A DNA stretch of 64,000 nt, taken from contig NZ_OY762653.1 in the NCBI RefSeq assembly GCF_963666195.1, positions 186,001-250,000 of the forward strand. The letters run 5' to 3'. Numbering within the stretch: position 1 is the stretch's first letter; every line of letters starts with the position of its first letter. The notes beneath the pieces were generated by a model, which worked only from the letters and a program-made list of their open reading frames with translations, was not told the DNA's origin and did no database searches. A program made the translations under genes and the position numbers. The stretch is from Trichococcus shcherbakoviae. Lineage in GTDB: Bacteria > Bacillota > Bacilli > Lactobacillales > Aerococcaceae. Positions 6,882 through 16,909 of this stretch are shown here, piece by piece.

Positions 6882-9800
6882 CTAGTCAGTATACGATTCC
6901 AAGCGTGCATAGGACTGATAACGGTCTTTTGCAGCAAGGAGGCTTTCGTCAAAAATCGCCTGTACATGCTCAGCATCATACTGGTTATACAGTGAAGAAT
7001 AGCGGACCTCTTCCATCAGGAAATCCTGGAAACGTTCAAATTGCGGTTCCTTAGAATCCAACTTGAATGGGTTTTTCCCTTTCAGTTTGTTTTCCGGGTG
7101 GAAGCGGTAAAGATGCCAATAACCGACATCCACAGCATCTTTTTCGTGTTCCTGCGATACGGTCAACCCGCACTTGATGCCGTGGCTGATGCATGGCGAG
7201 TAGGCGATGACGATCGAAGGACCATCGTAGGCTTCCGCCTCGGAGATGACTTTCAGGGTATGGCGCGGATTCGCGCCCATCGCAATCTGGGCGACATAGA
7301 CGTAGCCATAGTTCATCATCATCATGCCCAAGTCTTTCTTGCGGACTGGTTTGCCGCCGGAAGCGAACTCGGCGATGGCGCCTAGGTTGGATGATTTCGA
7401 AACCTGTCCGCCTGTATTGGAATAGACTTCCGTATCAAGCACGAGGATATTCACATCTTCCCCGCTTGCGAGAACATGGTCGATACCGCCGAAGCCGATG
7501 TCATATGCCCAGCCATCTCCGCCGATCATCCAAGTGGATCGCTTCATCAGATAGTCTTTATAGCCGACCAAATCGTTGATCAGCTGTTGGGTTTTCTGAT
7601 CCGTTGTGTCCGCAGTTTCCAAAGCCTGGATGTACGCTTCGGCTAATTTGCGGGCGCTGTTTTTGTCGTTGAATCCCTCAGTCCAGGCTGTAGCGGCCGA
7701 TCTGAGCGAATCGTCGATCTGCAGGTTCAAGAGTTCTCCTGTCAATTCCAGTGTCCGTTGACGCAGTTGTTTCGTCGCGTGGTGCATCCCCAGGCCGAAT
7801 TCCGCATTATCCTCCAATAAGGAATTTGCCCATGATGGTCCGCAGCCTGCTTCATTTGTCGTATACGGTGTGGAAGGTGCCGAGCCGCCATAGATGGATG
7901 AGCAGCCTGTCGCATTCGCGATCTGCATGCGATCGCCAACCACTTGGGTGACCAATTTGATGTATGGTGTTTCGCCGCAGCCGGCGCAGGCACCTGAAAA
8001 TTCGAACAACGGTTTTTCGAATTGGCTGCCTTTCACCGTGTTGATGCCGACAGGATTTTCCTTGTGCGGCAGACGGATCATGTAATCCCAGTTATTATTT
8101 TCCTCGAGATGGTCCTCGCGGTTTTTCATCTCGATCGCTTTTTTGCGCGCCGGACAGGTCAAGACGCAGATGCCGCAGCCTGTGCAGTCGGCAGCGGACA
8201 CTTGGATCCGGTATTTGTAGTCTTTGTATGGGCGCATCCCATCCAGGAATTCCACACCTTCAGGGGCATTGGCTGCCTCGTCCTCGGTGGCCAGGAATGG
8301 TCGGATGGCGGCATGCGGACAAACGAATGAGCATTGATTGCACTGGATGCATTCCTCAGGATTCCAGATCGGGATCTGGACGGCGATTTCGCGTTTCTCG
8401 TATTGCGTCGTCCCTTGCGGGAAAGTACCGTCAGCCCGGTCCAAAAAGGCGCTGACAGGCAATTGGTTGCCTTCCATCCGCTCCATCATGCTGGCGATGT
8501 TCCGGACAAAATCCGGTTGGTCATTCAATACTTCCGGCTCATCCTGCGCATCCTTCCAGCTATCCGGGATGCTGATTTTTTGGACAGCTTCCATACCGGC
8601 ATCGATTGCTTTCTCGTTCATGGAAATGATCGCTTCGCCTTTATGCCCGTATGATTTGCGGGCCGCTTCCTTCATGTACTGCATCGCCTCTTCAGCGGGT
8701 ATGACCGGCAGAATTTTGAAGAAGGCCGCTTGACAGATCGTGTTGATCCGCCCGCCCAGCCCGAATTCCTTGGCGAGGTTGATGGCGTCGATCGTATAGA
8801 AGGCGATTTCGTTTTGGGCGATGTACCGTTTCATTTTGGCGGGCAAACGCATTTCGAGATCCTCGGCCCGCCAATTGGTATTCAGCAGGAAAGCGCCGCC
8901 TGGCTTCAGGTTCTTCAGCATGTCGTATTTTTTGACGTAGGCATGGTTGTGGCAAGCCACGAAATCAGCCTTTTCGATCAGATATGGCTCATGGATCGGC
9001 TCTTTGCCGAAGCGCAGGTCGGAAATGGTGACCCCGCCCGATTTTTTCGAATCGTAGGAAAAATAAGCCTGTACGTGCATATCGGTGTGATCTCCGATGA
9101 TTTTGATCGAATTTTTGTTGGCTCCGACTGTCCCGTCAGAACCGAATCCCCAGAATTGTGCCTCAAACGTGCCTACCTGACGGACGTCGATCTGTTCATC
9201 GATCGCAAGCGAAAGGTGAGTGACGTCATCATTGATGCCGATCGTGAAGGGATGTTTCGGTTCCTCTTTTTTCAGGTTTTTATAAACTGCAAACAGTTGC
9301 TCCGGTGTTGTGTCCTTCGAACCCAAGCCATAACGGCCACCGATGATCATCGGACGATCAAGGCGATTGTTGAAGGCAGCCACGACATCCAAAAAGAGCG
9401 GTTCGCCGATGGAGCCGGCTTCTTTCGTGCGGTCAAGTACCGCGATCCGTTTTACGGAGTCCGGTAAAGCCTTCAAAAAGTGACTGACGCTGAATGGACG
9501 ATAAAGATGCACATTGAGGACACCTACTTTTTCCCCTAAACGATTCAGGTAATCCGCCGTCTCGCAGGCTGTTTCATACACGGAGCCCATGCAGATGATG
9601 ACCCGCTCGGCATCCGCATCACCGTAATAATTGAACAGGCGGTAATCCCGGCCGGTCAACTGGTTCATTTTTCCCATATATCCTTCGACAATTTCCGGAA
9701 CAGCATCGTAATATCTGTTCGCGGCTTCTTTGGTCTGGAAAAAGACGTCGGGATTCTGAGCCGTTCCCCGCAATGTCGGGTGGTTCGGGCTGAGGCTGCG

Positions 9801-10421
9801 GTCACGGAAAGCTTTCAAAGCATCCTGGTCCAGCATTTCCGCGAGGTCGTCATACGCTTGGACCTCGATTTTTTGGATTTCATGCGAAGTCCGGAAGCCG
9901 TCGAAGAAATGCAAGAACGGCACGCGTCCCTTGATTGCCGCCAAATGGGCAACAGCTGCCAAGTCGGTCGTTTCCTGTACGCTGGAGGATGCCAACATAG
10001 CATAGCCCGTTTGCCTGCAGGCCATCACGTCGGAGTGGTCGCCGAAGATGGAAAGCGCGTGGCCCCCCACCGCACGTGCGGCAACATGGATGACGGATGG
10101 CAACAGTTGCCCGGCCATTTTGTATAGGTCGGGTATCATCAGCAACAATCCCTGCGATGATGTGTAGGAACACGCCAAAGCGCCAGCTTGCAGCGCGCCG
10201 TGAACAGTTCCTGCTGCTCCGGCCTCGGATTGCATCTGGGTCACTTTCACGGTTTGGCCAAAGATGTTCTTGCGGCCCTCCTGCGCCCAATGATCGACAG
10301 CATCTGCCATTGGTGAAGAGGGTGTAATGGGATAAATCCCTGAAATTTCTGTAAAAGCGTAAGATGTATAGGCTGCGGCCGTATTGCCATCGACAGTCAT
10401 ATACATTTTCTCGTTGGACAT
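6882..10421 (-). CDS. nifJ: Pyruvate:ferredoxin (flavodoxin) oxidoreductase
   Basis: A 1179-residue single-chain enzyme of usual length that oxidises pyruvate with CoA to acetyl-CoA, CO2 and reduced ferredoxin or flavodoxin. The N-terminal pyrimidine-binding domain has GNTAAAYTSYAFTEISGIYPITPSS. A central ferredoxin domain has two 4Fe-4S motifs (CIQCNQCSFVCP and CTGCGICVLTCP). CAGCGETPY near residue 820 supplies ligands for the proximal cluster. The C-terminal thiamine-diphosphate domain has GDGWAYDIGFGG and LDTEVYSNTGGQ. ATG 10421 follows AGAAGGA. It is transcribed alone from the extended -10 at 10532-10540. In this kind of facultative anaerobe it would feed low-potential electrons from pyruvate. 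Confidence 0.96.
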   Translation of the reverse strand: MSNEKMYMTVDGNTAAAYTSYAFTEISGIYPITPSSPMADAVDHWAQEGRKNIFGQTVKVTQMQSEAGAAGTVHGALQAGALACSYTSSQGLLLMIPDLYKMAGQLLPSVIHVAARAVGGHALSIFGDHSDVMACRQTGYAMLASSSVQETTDLAAVAHLAAIKGRVPFLHFFDGFRTSHEIQKIEVQAYDDLAEMLDQDALKAFRDRSLSPNHPTLRGTAQNPDVFFQTKEAANRYYDAVPEIVEGYMGKMNQLTGRDYRLFNYYGDADAERVIICMGSVYETACETADYLNRLGEKVGVLNVHLYRPFSVSHFLKALPDSVKRIAVLDRTKEAGSIGEPLFLDVVAAFNNRLDRPMIIGGRYGLGSKDTTPEQLFAVYKNLKKEEPKHPFTIGINDDVTHLSLAIDEQIDVRQVGTFEAQFWGFGSDGTVGANKNSIKIIGDHTDMHVQAYFSYDSKKSGGVTISDLRFGKEPIHEPYLIEKADFVACHNHAYVKKYDMLKNLKPGGAFLLNTNWRAEDLEMRLPAKMKRYIAQNEIAFYTIDAINLAKEFGLGGRINTICQAAFFKILPVIPAEEAMQYMKEAARKSYGHKGEAIISMNEKAIDAGMEAVQKISIPDSWKDAQDEPEVLNDQPDFVRNIASMMERMEGNQLPVSAFLDRADGTFPQGTTQYEKREIAVQIPIWNPEECIQCNQCSFVCPHAAIRPFLATEDEAANAPEGVEFLDGMRPYKDYKYRIQVSAADCTGCGICVLTCPARKKAIEMKNREDHLEENNNWDYMIRLPHKENPVGINTVKGSQFEKPLFEFSGACAGCGETPYIKLVTQVVGDRMQIANATGCSSIYGGSAPSTPYTTNEAGCGPSWANSLLEDNAEFGLGMHHATKQLRQRTLELTGELLNLQIDDSLRSAATAWTEGFNDKNSARKLAEAYIQALETADTTDQKTQQLINDLVGYKDYLMKRSTWMIGGDGWAYDIGFGGIDHVLASGEDVNILVLDTEVYSNTGGQVSKSSNLGAIAEFASGGKPVRKKDLGMMMMNYGYVYVAQIAMGANPRHTLKVISEAEAYDGPSIVIAYSPCISHGIKCGLTVSQEHEKDAVDVGYWHLYRFHPENKLKGKNPFKLDSKEPQFERFQDFLMEEVRYSSLYNQYDAEHVQAIFDESLLAAKDRYQSYARLESYTD

Positions 10422-10531
10422 AAAGGATTCCTTCTCTCAAATCGTATAGTTCACATACAGCGGGTTATTTTTCTGATGTTTTTCGACCAAGAGTCGCAGA
10501 AAATGACGAGCTGGTGCATTCGTGTGATTTC

Positions 10532-10540
10532 ATTATAGCA
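10532..10540 (-). promoter_or_regulatory. Extended -10 promoter of nifJ
   Basis: On the minus strand TGCTATAAT (TGn plus a perfect -10) lies about 110 bases before the nifJ start. There is no clear -35 box, as is common with extended -10 promoters. Confidence 0.6.
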
Positions 10541-10655
10541 AAAAAGTAAGTGCTCCGGTACACAAAGAAAGGCGTTTATTCCTGAATTTCCAAAAGCTTA
10601 AAAGTTCTTAATGCTATTATTAGCCATTTCATTTTGAATAGTCGCAAAAAACATT

Positions 10656-11450
10656 TCACTCCTTAACTGGCGGAGTGAGGATAGGAATTTGCCTTCTGAC
10701 GGAGGCGACACGATCGAGATCCACTGTCACAACCGCCACTTCTTCCTCAAAACCAAGTTGGGTCAGGACGCTTCCCCATGGATCCGCAACAAGCGAATGG
10801 CCGTAAGCATGGTAACTGAAAGCGAGATCGCGGGCAGGACTGACCCCCACCATGAAGAGTTGGTTGTCGACTGCTCGCCCTCGGAACAGCAATTCCCAAT
10901 GAGCAGGTCCGGTCGTCATATTGAACGCACCAGGCACAATGCAGACGAGGGCTCCTTGTTTTTGAAGCAGCTCCCAGTCGCTTTGGAATCGGACGTCAAA
11001 GCAGATGCCCAAGCCGAAGAGGCCGAATTCGGTCTGAAACACGCCCATTCCGTCCCCTGGCGTCAGCGTATCTGATTCTCTGAACGCTTGTCCGCCGTCG
11101 ACTTGGATATCGAATAAATGGGTTTTGCTGTAGTCATGGATCTCTTTTCCTTGGCGATCGAACGTATAGCTTGTATTGTATATTTTATTTTCCTTGATCT
11201 GGGGAATCGATCCGCCGACCACATAGATGGCATTTTCTTTCGCCATCTCCGAGAGCCTTCTGTAGGTTTCCCCGCCTTTCGGCTCAGCGTATTCTCTGAA
11301 ATAGGCGTTATCATAAGGACAATTGAACATTTCCGGGAGCACCGCCAGATCCGCTCCACCATGTGCCGCTCTCTTGACCAATTCCTCTGCCCGTTTTAGA
11401 TTCGCTTCCTTATCCGCTGTGACCATCATCTGGAGCAAGGCTATTTTCAT
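10656..11450 (-). CDS. Carbon-nitrogen hydrolase, omega-amidase (Nit2)-like
   Basis: A 264-residue cytoplasmic nitrilase-superfamily enzyme. The catalytic triad is visible: Glu40 in VLPEMFNCPY, Lys109 in YSKTHLF, and Cys150 in GLGICFDVRF. The NCPY after the glutamate and the GICFDVRF wording are typical of Nit2/omega-amidases, which hydrolyse alpha-ketoglutaramate or alpha-ketosuccinamate to the keto acid plus ammonia. Length fits (about 260-280). The ATG at 11450 has AGGAAGGTGA upstream. It seems monocistronic, between nifJ and the L,D-transpeptidase gene. Other small C-N hydrolases cannot be excluded from sequence alone. Confidence 0.88.
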   Translation of the reverse strand: MKIALLQMMVTADKEANLKRAEELVKRAAHGGADLAVLPEMFNCPYDNAYFREYAEPKGGETYRRLSEMAKENAIYVVGGSIPQIKENKIYNTSYTFDRQGKEIHDYSKTHLFDIQVDGGQAFRESDTLTPGDGMGVFQTEFGLFGLGICFDVRFQSDWELLQKQGALVCIVPGAFNMTTGPAHWELLFRGRAVDNQLFMVGVSPARDLAFSYHAYGHSLVADPWGSVLTQLGFEEEVAVVTVDLDRVASVRRQIPILTPPVKE

Positions 11451-11506
11451 CCCATCACCTTCCTATTCGTTTTTATCAGTATAACGTTTTACTGCCTAAG
11501 TGTCAC

Positions 11507-11545
11507 AAAAAGCAGGGACGCCTGAGTGTGGCCGTCCCTGCTTCT
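11507..11545 (-). terminator. Intrinsic terminator of the L,D-transpeptidase gene
   Basis: The stem AGCAGGGACG / CGTCCCTGCT (11511-11542) is followed on the minus strand by a short U run (11507-11511). Confidence 0.85.
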
Positions 11546-11550
11546 CAATT

Positions 11551-13956
11551 TTAATAGACTACAACCGGAGTGCCGACTGGATAACTGTAATACAAGGTCC
11601 GGACCGCTTCATACGGTGTGTTGACGCAACCGTGCGAACCGTAGTAGAGGTAGATATCGCCACCATAGCCATGCGTCTGCCAAGGCGAATCGTGCAAGCC
11701 GACCATGTTGCCAACAAACGGTATCCAGAAGCTTACGGGCGAAGCATAGTCCTCACCGATCAGAACAGATGGGGATTGTTTAAATGGCTGGATGTAGAAC
11801 AAACCTCGCGGTGTGGCGTTATTCGCCGATGGTTTTCCAGTGATGACTGGAGCAGAAACGAGCATCGTCTCACCTTTATAGGCCCAGACGCTTTGGTGGC
11901 TCAAGCTGACGATGATGTAGCTGTTGCCGATGTAGTAAGTGACTCCCGAGTTGCTGCGGAAATACCCGTTGATCACTGTCCAATCCGGACCTTTAGCATA
12001 AGTCGGCAATCCCGATAGTGCGGCTTTGTCCACCCATCCGATGTAGGTGCCGTTCAGGGAAATGAGGACATAATGACCATCCGCTGATTCCTTGATGGCA
12101 TCGACCTTTTGTCCGACATAACTGTCCGTGTTTGTCCGCCACTGGTAACCGGCATAGCCCCAAGGCAACGTGTCGACCGAAAAACCGGCTTTCGCGATTG
12201 TCGGTGAATAGTTCACGACGGTTCCACCGGAAATATTCTGTGCCTGGGATCGGTTATTGAAATCCCCCAATGCCTTTTTATCGATCCAACCCAATTTTTT
12301 TCCGTTCAGTGAAAGCAGCACATACGCTCCGTTTGCTGTCTCTTTCACAGCCTCAACTCGCTGCTCCAGGTAGTCGGTTGAAGTGGCCATCAGTTGATAG
12401 CCGGCGTAACCCCATGGCAGACTGTCTATCGAATAGCCCGGTGAAGTGACGGCTGCCGTGTATGCAACTACGACCGCAGAGGCTACATCCTGGATTTTTG
12501 CCGGAACCACGATATCGGTAAGTGCCCGCTTATCAACCCATCCCAATCGGGCCCCGTTGGAAGAAATCAAAACATAAAGGCCGTTCGGCGATTCTTGGAC
12601 AGCTTGGATGCGCTCTCCAGTATGGTTGCTGGTCGTGTCGATTTGCCCGTATCCGGAATATCCCCAAGGCAAGCTATCGATAGAAAAGCCAGCTGCTGCG
12701 ATAGTTGCTTTATAATCCACTGGTATACCCGTTGCCAGCTCCTGTACTTTGGGTTCGACATAGATGTCGGTCAGTGCCCGTTTATCGATCCAGCCCAATC
12801 TGTTGCCGTTCTGTGTGATCAGCGCAAAGAGGCCGTTGGCGGTCTCCTTGACTGCTTGTACGCTTTGATTCAAGTAAGCCGAACTTGTTGTCATTTGAGC
12901 ATATCCGGCATAGCCCCAAGGTAAACTGTCTATGGAAAAGCCGGCTGCTCCGATTCGGGCAGCATAGTCCACCGTCAACGCTGAGGTAATATCTTGCACT
13001 TTGGGTTGACTGTAGATGTCCGACAGAGCACGCTTGTCGATCCAACCCAACTTTTCTCCATTGAGGGAAATCAGCACGTACTGACCATTTGCGGTTTCTT
13101 TTTCAGCCTTTATTTTCTGATCCAAATAAGCTGTGCTCGTTCCCATGTACATGTAGCCAGCGTACCCCCAAGGAAGAGTATCGATTGAAAAATCTTTCCC
13201 GCTGATGCGTGCAGTGTAATCAACCGCAATCGCTGAAGCAAGGTCTTGTACCTTAGGTATGATGACAATATCGGATAAGGCGCGCTTGTCTACCCAACCC
13301 AACTTTTCTCCGTTCAGCACTGCCAATGCGTAAAGACCGTTCTGCGATTCTCTGATCACCTCGATTTTTTGACCCACAAAATCGTTCGTCATGTAGCGGA
13401 AAGCATAGCCGGTATAGCCCCAAGGCAGACTGTCGAGCGTAAAGTCTCCTTTGGCAATGACAGCTTTGTAGGAAACGGCAACATCCGAAGAGCTTTCCTT
13501 CACTTCGGGTAGTGTTGGAACATCCGCTGCAGTAATTTCCACTGCGGGGGCAGAATCAAGCGGAGTGGCAGTGCTTGGTTGAGGTTCGGCTTCGGTGACA
13601 GCTGGTATCGATCCGGTCACCGGAGGGATACCCTCGTTGCTTGCAGGCACCACTGCTTCAGGTTCTTCCGATGAGGTTTCCGAAGGCGCAATCTCTGAAA
13701 GATCCGGTGTTCCAGTCACCGCCTCCTCTGGCGGAACATCCGCTGCTTTGTCTGTATCCTCATAGAGGATGGATGATTGCTCAAGCATATCCGGTGTTTC
13801 TGTTTGGGACGACTCGCTCCCGATGGTGCTACTTTCATTCTCTGCAGCAGTTTCCGCAAAAACTGAGGGTGCCGGTGCCATCATTAGCGCGGCTGTGGAC
13901 AGACCGCATACCATAACAGCACACCATTGAGATTTGACTTTACGCATTTTTTTCAT
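11551..13956 (-). CDS. Secreted L,D-transpeptidase with six GW-like repeats
   Basis: An 801-residue exported protein. Residues 1-34 are a signal peptide ending SVFA. Residues 35-158 are a linker rich in P, S, T and E. Residues about 159-662 are six tandem 84-residue repeats, each with a LPWGYxGY core, a YVLISLNG strand and GWIDKRAL; these resemble GW/SH3 wall-binding modules. The C-terminal part (about 670-801) is a YkuD domain with HDSPWQTHG and SHGCVNTPYEAV, where Cys is the nucleophile. YkuD enzymes make 3-3 cross-links or attach proteins to peptidoglycan. The repeats would hold the enzyme on lipoteichoic acid or the wall. There is no LPxTG motif. It is flanked by its own terminator. Confidence 0.92.
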   Translation of the reverse strand: MKKMRKVKSQWCAVMVCGLSTAALMMAPAPSVFAETAAENESSTIGSESSQTETPDMLEQSSILYEDTDKAADVPPEEAVTGTPDLSEIAPSETSSEEPEAVVPASNEGIPPVTGSIPAVTEAEPQPSTATPLDSAPAVEITAADVPTLPEVKESSSDVAVSYKAVIAKGDFTLDSLPWGYTGYAFRYMTNDFVGQKIEVIRESQNGLYALAVLNGEKLGWVDKRALSDIVIIPKVQDLASAIAVDYTARISGKDFSIDTLPWGYAGYMYMGTSTAYLDQKIKAEKETANGQYVLISLNGEKLGWIDKRALSDIYSQPKVQDITSALTVDYAARIGAAGFSIDSLPWGYAGYAQMTTSSAYLNQSVQAVKETANGLFALITQNGNRLGWIDKRALTDIYVEPKVQELATGIPVDYKATIAAAGFSIDSLPWGYSGYGQIDTTSNHTGERIQAVQESPNGLYVLISSNGARLGWVDKRALTDIVVPAKIQDVASAVVVAYTAAVTSPGYSIDSLPWGYAGYQLMATSTDYLEQRVEAVKETANGAYVLLSLNGKKLGWIDKKALGDFNNRSQAQNISGGTVVNYSPTIAKAGFSVDTLPWGYAGYQWRTNTDSYVGQKVDAIKESADGHYVLISLNGTYIGWVDKAALSGLPTYAKGPDWTVINGYFRSNSGVTYYIGNSYIIVSLSHQSVWAYKGETMLVSAPVITGKPSANNATPRGLFYIQPFKQSPSVLIGEDYASPVSFWIPFVGNMVGLHDSPWQTHGYGGDIYLYYGSHGCVNTPYEAVRTLYYSYPVGTPVVVY
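11971..13482 (-). repeat. Six tandem 252-base coding repeats
   Basis: The DNA encoding the six GW-like modules is a direct tandem array with a period of exactly 252 bases (84 codons). Copies 2-5 are most alike (GFSIDSLPWGYAGY, KETANG, LGWIDKRAL recur), while the first and last diverge. The strict period suggests growth by unequal crossing-over. Boundaries are approximate. Confidence 0.85.
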
Positions 13957-14130
13957 GACTAACCCACCAATCTGTTCAATTATTATCAGGTTCTCTTAGT
14001 TATTATGCAAAGTATGTGATGAAAGTGACTCGTGTACCCACTTCATATTTTCATTATATCAATATATTTTTATATAATCAATATATTTTATTTTAATTTA
14101 TTTCGTATGTTTGAAAATTGGTCCATTGGC

Positions 14131-14172
14131 AAAAAGAGCCGAGCTGAAACCGCTTGGGTCCCTGCTCAACTC
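14131..14172 (-). terminator. Probable terminator of the Lon-family protease gene
   Basis: The nine-base stem GAGCCGAGC / GCTCAACTC contains two G-U pairs and a loop of about 19 bases. On the minus strand UUUUU follows (14131-14135). Confidence 0.6.
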
Positions 14173-14216
14173 TTCCTTTCCGTTAAGGTAGTTGCGTACA
14201 TTTTGGCAGGGCTGCA

Positions 14217-16664
14217 TCATTCTGGATCGTAGTCGTCACTGCTGTACCTACTGTGAGGGTCATTGGCATTTTGTGCAGCTTCGAAGCTCTTGTTGTATTT
14301 TTCCAACTTCTGCTGGACTTTACGGAAGACACTGCCTTCCGTGTAATTTCCGTCTGGCTCACGGTTTCCGCAATTCAATCCGGTCAATATCTCGATCCCA
14401 TCCGCAACTGTTTTGACGGAATAGATATGGAATTTAGCTTCCTTCACAGCCGCGATGATTTCTTCCTTAAGCATGAGGTCGTCCACATTCTGTTCCGGAA
14501 TGATGACCCCCTGTTCTCCGCTCAAGCCCTTAGCCTCACAAAGATCAAAAAAGCTTTCGATTTTTTCGGTGGCTCCGCCGATCGGCTGGATTTCACCCTT
14601 CTGATTAATGGAACCAGTGACAGCGAAATTTTGCTTCAGCGGCACATCAGCAAGGCTTGATAGGAGCGCGTACAGTTCTGCACTGGAGGCACTGTCACCA
14701 TCGACACCGCCGTAATTCTGTTCAAAAGTCAATTGGGCGCTTACTGCCAACGGTTTTTCCTGTGCAAACTGTCCCCCCAAATAGCCAGCCAACGTCAATA
14801 CCCCTTTTGAATGGCTGCTCCCGCTCATTTTGGTTTCGCGCTCAATGTTTGTCACACCATTGGAACCAATGTAGGTACGGGCTGTGATCCGCGTCGGATG
14901 ACCAAAAGCGTATTCCTCTGTCTGAATGACCGATAGGCCGTTCACTTGGCCCACGACCGAATCCTGAATATCGATCATGATTTTGTCCTTCAATAACATT
15001 TCCTGGAATTTTTCTTCAATCATATTGGCCCTGTATTTCCTGTCAGCCAACGCTTTTTTCACGTGAGTATCGGAAACGATCGGTGCACCTTCGTAATTGG
15101 CGATGGCGCTGGATTCATGGACAATCTCCGTAATTTCGTTGAATTGGGTGGACAATTTGGTCTGGTTGCCCGCAAGCCGTGATCCGTATTCAATTACTTT
15201 CCCTAAGCCGCTGCGGTCGAAATGGAGAATTCCCGATTCTTCGCAGATCGAACTGATGAATGAGACATATTTCCTGATGTTCTCTGCATTGCGTTCCATA
15301 CTGATATCGAAATCGACTTTTACTTTGAATAGCTTCCTGAAATCTTCATCATAGGTCAATACTTTGTAGAATATCGGGCTCCCGATCAGAATGATTTTGA
15401 CGTTTAAGGGGATGGTTTCCGGTTTAAGCGTCAGGGTCGGCACGTAGCGATATTGTTCACCGATGTTTTCGATCAGTGCTTGTTGATGTTTCAGTACTTT
15501 TTTCAGGGCATCCCACATGAACGGATCGAACAGGACATCTTTAGCCTGCAGCACCAAATACCCGCCGTTTGCCTGGTGGATGGCGCCGGCTTTCACCATT
15601 GTGAAGTCAGTCGTCGTGTACATGAATTGGTTTTTGTATTCGATTTTCCCGAAGATATTGTAATAGTTTGTAAAAGGTTCGATGATCGCTGGGGCACCTT
15701 TGCTGTTTTCATTATTCACAAAGAGATTGACTTTGTATTTTATGAAGGGGTCACCATCGTTTTCCGACAGCTGGAAAGGATTTTGCGCTTGTGGTGCATC
15801 AGCCAACCGGAAAATAAGGTTGTTTTCAGTGATGTCCGTCAGTACTTTGTCAAGGTAATCCAAGATCTTTTCTGAATAAGCGTACTTTTCTTTTAATCTG
15901 GCGATGGGAGGCTCCGTCGCAAATTGGGTGATCTGCCTGTCCAATTCCTTGAGCTGTTTGTCGGCCTCTTTTTCGAGTGCGCGGGAACCGCGGATGATTT
16001 CATCCAGCCTTTTTTCAAGCTTGTAGGTATTTTCATCAATGATTTTGCGTTCTTCCGCCGAAAGGGCTTTGTATTCTTCCGGGGAAAGCTGCTTGCCATC
16101 CTTGATCGGTATCAAAGCCACGCGGCCAGGCGCTTGTCTGACGATGAATCCCGCTTTGAGAGCTTCCTGTTCGATGCTCCGGAAAATAGCATCCACCTTT
16201 TCCTGGACCACTTGGATGATGGTGCCTTTCTGTTGGTCATAATCACTGCTCTCGAACGTTTTCGGAATGAGGCTGCGCATGTCCTCTACGAATTCGGTCA
16301 TATCATTGCGGAATACTTTGCCTTCCCCTGCAGGCAGAGACACCGCAATCGGTTTATCCCGATCGGCAAAATTATAGATATAGCACCAATCATCAGGTGT
16401 ATTGCCTTGCTCGGCCAATCTGGATACTACCGTTTGGACGTAGGTGCTCTTTCCGGTTCCAGGTGGTCCGGAAACGAAAATATTGTAGCCGGGTACCGCC
16501 ATTCCCAGCCCGAAATCCATCGATTTCACAGCCCGGTCCTGACCGATGATGCCCTGCAAGGGAGGGACCTCCCTGGATGATTCGCAAAAATTCAGTTCAC
16601 CGGTATGCAGATAACTCCAGCGCAGCTTCTCGACAGGAATACGGTATTTTTCTTCAGGTGACAT
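14217..16664 (-). CDS. Lon-related ATP-dependent protease (LonB-like, with AAA domain)
   Basis: An 815-residue cytoplasmic protease. The N-terminal AAA module has Walker A GPPGTGKSTYV near residue 60. It is followed by a long insertion with coiled-coil character (EERKIIDENTYKLEKRLDEIIRGSRALEKEADKQL), as in the LonB/YcbZ group. The C-terminal Lon protease domain has the catalytic Ser in GDSASSAE and the Lys in GGATEKIESF. There is no N-terminal LAN substrate domain as in LonA, and no membrane anchor. The start is ATG 16664, with AAAGGAGT upstream; an earlier in-frame start at 16709 has none. It lies divergent from the vanZ-like gene. Confidence 0.92.
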   Translation of the reverse strand: MSPEEKYRIPVEKLRWSYLHTGELNFCESSREVPPLQGIIGQDRAVKSMDFGLGMAVPGYNIFVSGPPGTGKSTYVQTVVSRLAEQGNTPDDWCYIYNFADRDKPIAVSLPAGEGKVFRNDMTEFVEDMRSLIPKTFESSDYDQQKGTIIQVVQEKVDAIFRSIEQEALKAGFIVRQAPGRVALIPIKDGKQLSPEEYKALSAEERKIIDENTYKLEKRLDEIIRGSRALEKEADKQLKELDRQITQFATEPPIARLKEKYAYSEKILDYLDKVLTDITENNLIFRLADAPQAQNPFQLSENDGDPFIKYKVNLFVNNENSKGAPAIIEPFTNYYNIFGKIEYKNQFMYTTTDFTMVKAGAIHQANGGYLVLQAKDVLFDPFMWDALKKVLKHQQALIENIGEQYRYVPTLTLKPETIPLNVKIILIGSPIFYKVLTYDEDFRKLFKVKVDFDISMERNAENIRKYVSFISSICEESGILHFDRSGLGKVIEYGSRLAGNQTKLSTQFNEITEIVHESSAIANYEGAPIVSDTHVKKALADRKYRANMIEEKFQEMLLKDKIMIDIQDSVVGQVNGLSVIQTEEYAFGHPTRITARTYIGSNGVTNIERETKMSGSSHSKGVLTLAGYLGGQFAQEKPLAVSAQLTFEQNYGGVDGDSASSAELYALLSSLADVPLKQNFAVTGSINQKGEIQPIGGATEKIESFFDLCEAKGLSGEQGVIIPEQNVDDLMLKEEIIAAVKEAKFHIYSVKTVADGIEILTGLNCGNREPDGNYTEGSVFRKVQQKLEKYNKSFEAAQNANDPHSRYSSDDYDPE

Positions 16665-16909
16665 GCAAAGGACTCCTTTACTGATGGATTGCGCGGGTTG
16701 CGCCGGCAAAAACTATCTCCGGACGCAAAACGTAAGCGCTATCATACTTCAGTTCTATTGTATAACAATTTTGCTGAGATGTGGAATTTTATCCATTTTC
16801 AATTTTATAGTTACATAAGTTATTATTACGCTAAAATTGTCAGTATCCACTTTTCAGTCATGGCTTGCTGCGCTATACTGATTTAATAGGACGGAGGGAA
16901 ACATACATC

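Noticed and set aside
11971-13482. CRISPR-like array
   Set aside because: Repeats are 252 bases, contiguous, in frame and coding; there are no short repeats with unique spacers.
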